A DNA stretch of 46,046 nt from contig JAGPVT010000148.1 in NCBI GenBank assembly GCA_018066865.1, positions 1 to 46,046 of the forward strand, in the 5' to 3' direction. The stretch is from Marinobacter sp. (GTDB lineage Bacteria; Pseudomonadota; Gammaproteobacteria; Pseudomonadales; Oleiphilaceae). Numbering within the stretch: the first letter of the stretch is position 1; each line of letters begins with the position of its first letter. Below the pieces are notes generated by a model. That model had not been told where the DNA came from and did not search any database. It worked only from the letters and a program-made list of their open reading frames with translations. This document shows, piece after piece, positions 44,665 to 46,046 of this stretch. The translations under genes were made by a program, and so were the position numbers.

Positions 44665-45389
44665 CTTTGCATCTCCGATGGTTTCACGTTCGGTTTATCC
44701 ATCTGACTGGATACCTGGCACATCGCCGACAGAAACTTCTCCGAGTCGGAGATGGTCGATAGATAGCCACCTTCAACCTTCAATAACTGAATGGCGATAT
44801 TATGGGTGTTCTGATCTGGCTCGGCACAACAGTCTTCCAGCACCAGCACGTTATAACCCCGGTCAGCAGCCTCTCGGACTGTAGAGTTAACGCAAACCCC
44901 CGTGGTTACACCCGTGATGATCAGGTTTTCAATTTTCTTGTTGTTGAGAATGTGATGCAGGTCAGTGCCATGAAAGGAGCCCGTGCCCGCCTTGTCAATG
45001 ACGATCTCGTCTTCTTCCGGTTGTAATTCGTCAATAAAATCCCAGCCGATTTCACCACGAATCAGTAACCGCCCAAGCGGCCCCTGGCTACCGATCTCGG
45101 CGCCGGCCAAGGCTGTTTTCATGCGCTTACAACGGGGCAGATCGGAAAGATTGGGGCGATGCCCTTCGCGGGTATAGATCACCTCTATGCCAGCCTTCCA
45201 GCACGCCTCGCGGACCGCGGTGATGCGCGGAATAGTCGCGCGCGCTGGCCCCAAATCACCGCCTCTGTTGTGCATGTAGCCGGAGGGAGCGCAGAAATCT
45301 CGCTGCATATCGATAATCATCAATGCTGTTTTTCCCGGCAGGAGCGGTCCTTCTATAGGGAAATCATAAGGGTCACCTGGGATAGTCAT
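44661..45389 (-). CDS. Isochorismatase-family cysteine amidohydrolase, biuret hydrolase-like
   Basis: This 242-residue protein has the Asp-Lys-Cys triad of the family: Asp27 (MIIDMQRDF), Lys133 (VIDKAGTGSF) and Cys166 (TTGVCVNST). YTREGHRPNLSDLP, GRLLIRGEIGWD and LVLEDCCAEPD closely follow biuret hydrolase (BiuH) as I remember it; BiuH has TDVCV where this has TGVCV. Biuret hydrolase acts right after cyanuric acid ring opening, so its presence 4 kb from an AtzD-type gene is suggestive. Other possibilities are an amidase acting on the amide made by nitrile hydratase, or a ureidoacrylate-type hydrolase. Confidence 0.85.
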   Translation of the reverse strand: MTIPGDPYDFPIEGPLLPGKTALMIIDMQRDFCAPSGYMHNRGGDLGPARATIPRITAVREACWKAGIEVIYTREGHRPNLSDLPRCKRMKTALAGAEIGSQGPLGRLLIRGEIGWDFIDELQPEEDEIVIDKAGTGSFHGTDLHHILNNKKIENLIITGVTTGVCVNSTVREAADRGYNVLVLEDCCAEPDQNTHNIAIQLLKVEGGYLSTISDSEKFLSAMCQVSSQMDKPNVKPSEMQR

Positions 45390-45757
45390 TGGACGGCCTC
45401 TGGTTGGACAACATGATGGCCTTGCCGTTGCTGTTCCTGCCGGTGCTCCCCGGCCTTAACCACCTCGGCTTCCCGTTCACGGAGCTGACCCGGCTGCCAC
45501 AGATTCCTGGCTTCCAGAAGGCTCTGCAAAGCTTCCAGCCAGCAGCTGTAGTAGTCCTCATCGGTGGTGATACAGCCGTCTTTCTCTTCCTCTTTAATAC
45601 GTTCGATCAAAGCCGCCTGGAATTGTTGCAGAGTAAAAAGCTGCTTGTTACTGGCGGCCAGCGTCATACCAAATAAGCGAGCAGACCAGGGCGTGCTGAA
45701 GGTCAGGTTTTCAAAGCCTGTCTGGCGCAAGGCGGTTAAAAGAGTGTCTGATTGCAT
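45386..45757 (-). CDS. Nitrile hydratase accessory protein (beta-subunit N-terminal-like)
   Basis: The 123-residue product matches the small nitrile hydratase accessory/activator family: FSTPWSARLFGMTLAASN, LFTLQQFQAALIERI and DYYSCWLEALQSLLEARN correspond to its domain, which resembles the N-terminus of the beta subunit. Such proteins help load the metal into the alpha subunit. The C-terminus is a Gln/Glu/His-rich tail (HRQEQQRQGHH) that could bind metal. It starts 1 nt after the alpha-subunit stop and overlaps the next gene by 4 bp. Confidence 0.85.
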   Translation of the reverse strand: MQSDTLLTALRQTGFENLTFSTPWSARLFGMTLAASNKQLFTLQQFQAALIERIKEEEKDGCITTDEDYYSCWLEALQSLLEARNLWQPGQLREREAEVVKAGEHRQEQQRQGHHVVQPEAVQ

Positions 45758-45758
45758 G

Positions 45759-45914
45759 TTAGTTTTCCTGGCCGTTCAGCTTGATGTCGCGGGCGACCCC
45801 AATCATGTGATCGCGGCTGATAAGGTCAATCAGCTCTGCTTCGCTAAGATGCTCAGTATTTTCAGGGCGTTCCGGCATGACCAGATAACGGATTTCGGAA
45901 ACACTGTCCCAGAC
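45759..45914 (-). pseudogene. nthA: Nitrile hydratase alpha subunit, 3' fragment cut by an insertion sequence
   Basis: Fifty-one codons remain: VWDSVSEIRYLVMPERP, then LSEAELIDLISRDHMIGVAR. These match the C-terminal quarter of nitrile hydratase (or thiocyanate hydrolase) alpha subunits. The fragment begins exactly at the base after the insertion element ends (TACGCA|GTCTGGGAC on the minus strand). The metal-binding claw motif VCTLCSC would lie in the missing part, so Co or Fe type cannot be told. An open frame reads on into the insertion sequence but is a chimera. Confidence 0.85.
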
Positions 45915-46046
45915 TGCGTATTCCAGACCAAGGTTGCCACTGATTCCAGACGAAGCCTGCCACCCATTCCACGCGAAAGCTGCCACTGATTCCACGGCAA
46001 AGCTGCCACCCCGGCAGACTGCCTGAATCGTCATCAAAACCGTCCG
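45915..46046. mobile_element. Terminus of an insertion sequence (IS21-like), truncated by window edge
   Basis: The element starts TGCGTATTCCAG, consistent with the TG...CA ends of IS21-family elements. It continues to the window edge without a visible transposase. It carries four contiguous 23-bp repeats, and multiple terminal repeats are a known feature of IS21-type ends. The other end and target duplication lie outside. The family assignment is inferred from end structure only. Confidence 0.65.
45918..46009. repeat. Four tandem 23-bp terminal repeats of the insertion sequence
   Basis: Units occupy 45918-45940, 45941-45963, 45964-45986 and 45987-46009 without gaps. The consensus is roughly TGATTCCACGCGAAAGC followed by TGCCAC, and every unit ends GCCAC. 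The outer unit is the most divergent. They are probably transposase-binding sites. Confidence 0.85.

Noticed and set aside
45918..46009. CRISPR array
   Set aside because: The 23-bp units are contiguous with no spacers and lie at an insertion sequence end.
46010..46037. Treating 45759-46037 as an intact 92-residue gene
   Set aside because: Its N-terminal 41 residues are a translation of the insertion sequence repeats; only the last 51 belong to nitrile hydratase.

Overview
The window is a stretch of gammaproteobacterial chromosome with moderate to high G+C. It most resembles Marinobacter or a close relative; this is an inference from protein similarity and gene order, not a database result. 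The left 36 kb is housekeeping DNA. Its content matches, from memory, one sector of the Pseudomonas aeruginosa chromosome: algZ-algR-hemC-hemD-hemX-hemY, ubiD, rho, trxA, ppx, an ABC-F ATPase, a FKBP isomerase, algQ (rsd), dsbB, gshA, tex, rep and cytochrome c5.

Layout. 1-5540 (+): the AlgZ/AlgR-type two-component pair, then the tetrapyrrole genes hemC, hemD, hemX and hemY with overlaps. 5575-9580 (-): a ferredoxin-fused flavin reductase, ubiD and rho. 9944-13213: a molybdenum cofactor block (moaB-moeA-moaD-moaE on +, mobA on -) lying between rho and trxA, which are neighbours in E. coli and Pseudomonas. 13285-20412: trxA, ppx, an ABC-F protein, two small conserved genes, a lipoprotein FKBP, algQ/rsd and dsbB. 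20506-31357: a FliL-like secreted protein, an RMF-like small protein, gshA, tex, a GGDEF/EAL protein, rep, cytochrome c5, a small membrane protein and phospholipase A. 31469-36811: a phosphomannomutase, bacterioferritin and its ferredoxin with a Fur-box-like site, prolidase, an LrgA/LrgB pair and YaeQ.

The accessory part begins after a tRNA-Arg(CCG) at 36911-36987. First comes a UvrD-like helicase whose NERD nuclease domain is broken: a well-placed start and Shine-Dalgarno are followed 20 codons later by an in-frame TGA. Next is a nitrogen-compound catabolic locus. A LysR regulator faces an ABC uptake operon (binding protein, ATPase, permease) that ends in a cyanuric-acid-hydrolase/barbiturase-family ring-opening amidohydrolase. 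A second, tightly overlapping operon on the minus strand holds the 3' end of a nitrile hydratase alpha subunit, a nitrile hydratase accessory protein, a biuret-hydrolase-like cysteine amidohydrolase and a HupE/UreJ metal permease. The alpha subunit is cut by the end of an insertion sequence carrying four contiguous 23-bp repeats, which runs off the window.

The most unusual non-coding structure is a pair of very large hairpins (8176-8278 and 12485-12591). Their 25-27 bp stems are unrelated in sequence, but both loops are exactly 53 nt and align at 34 of 53 positions when one is reverse-complemented. This looks like a family of structural repeats in which base pairing, rather than stem sequence, is conserved.
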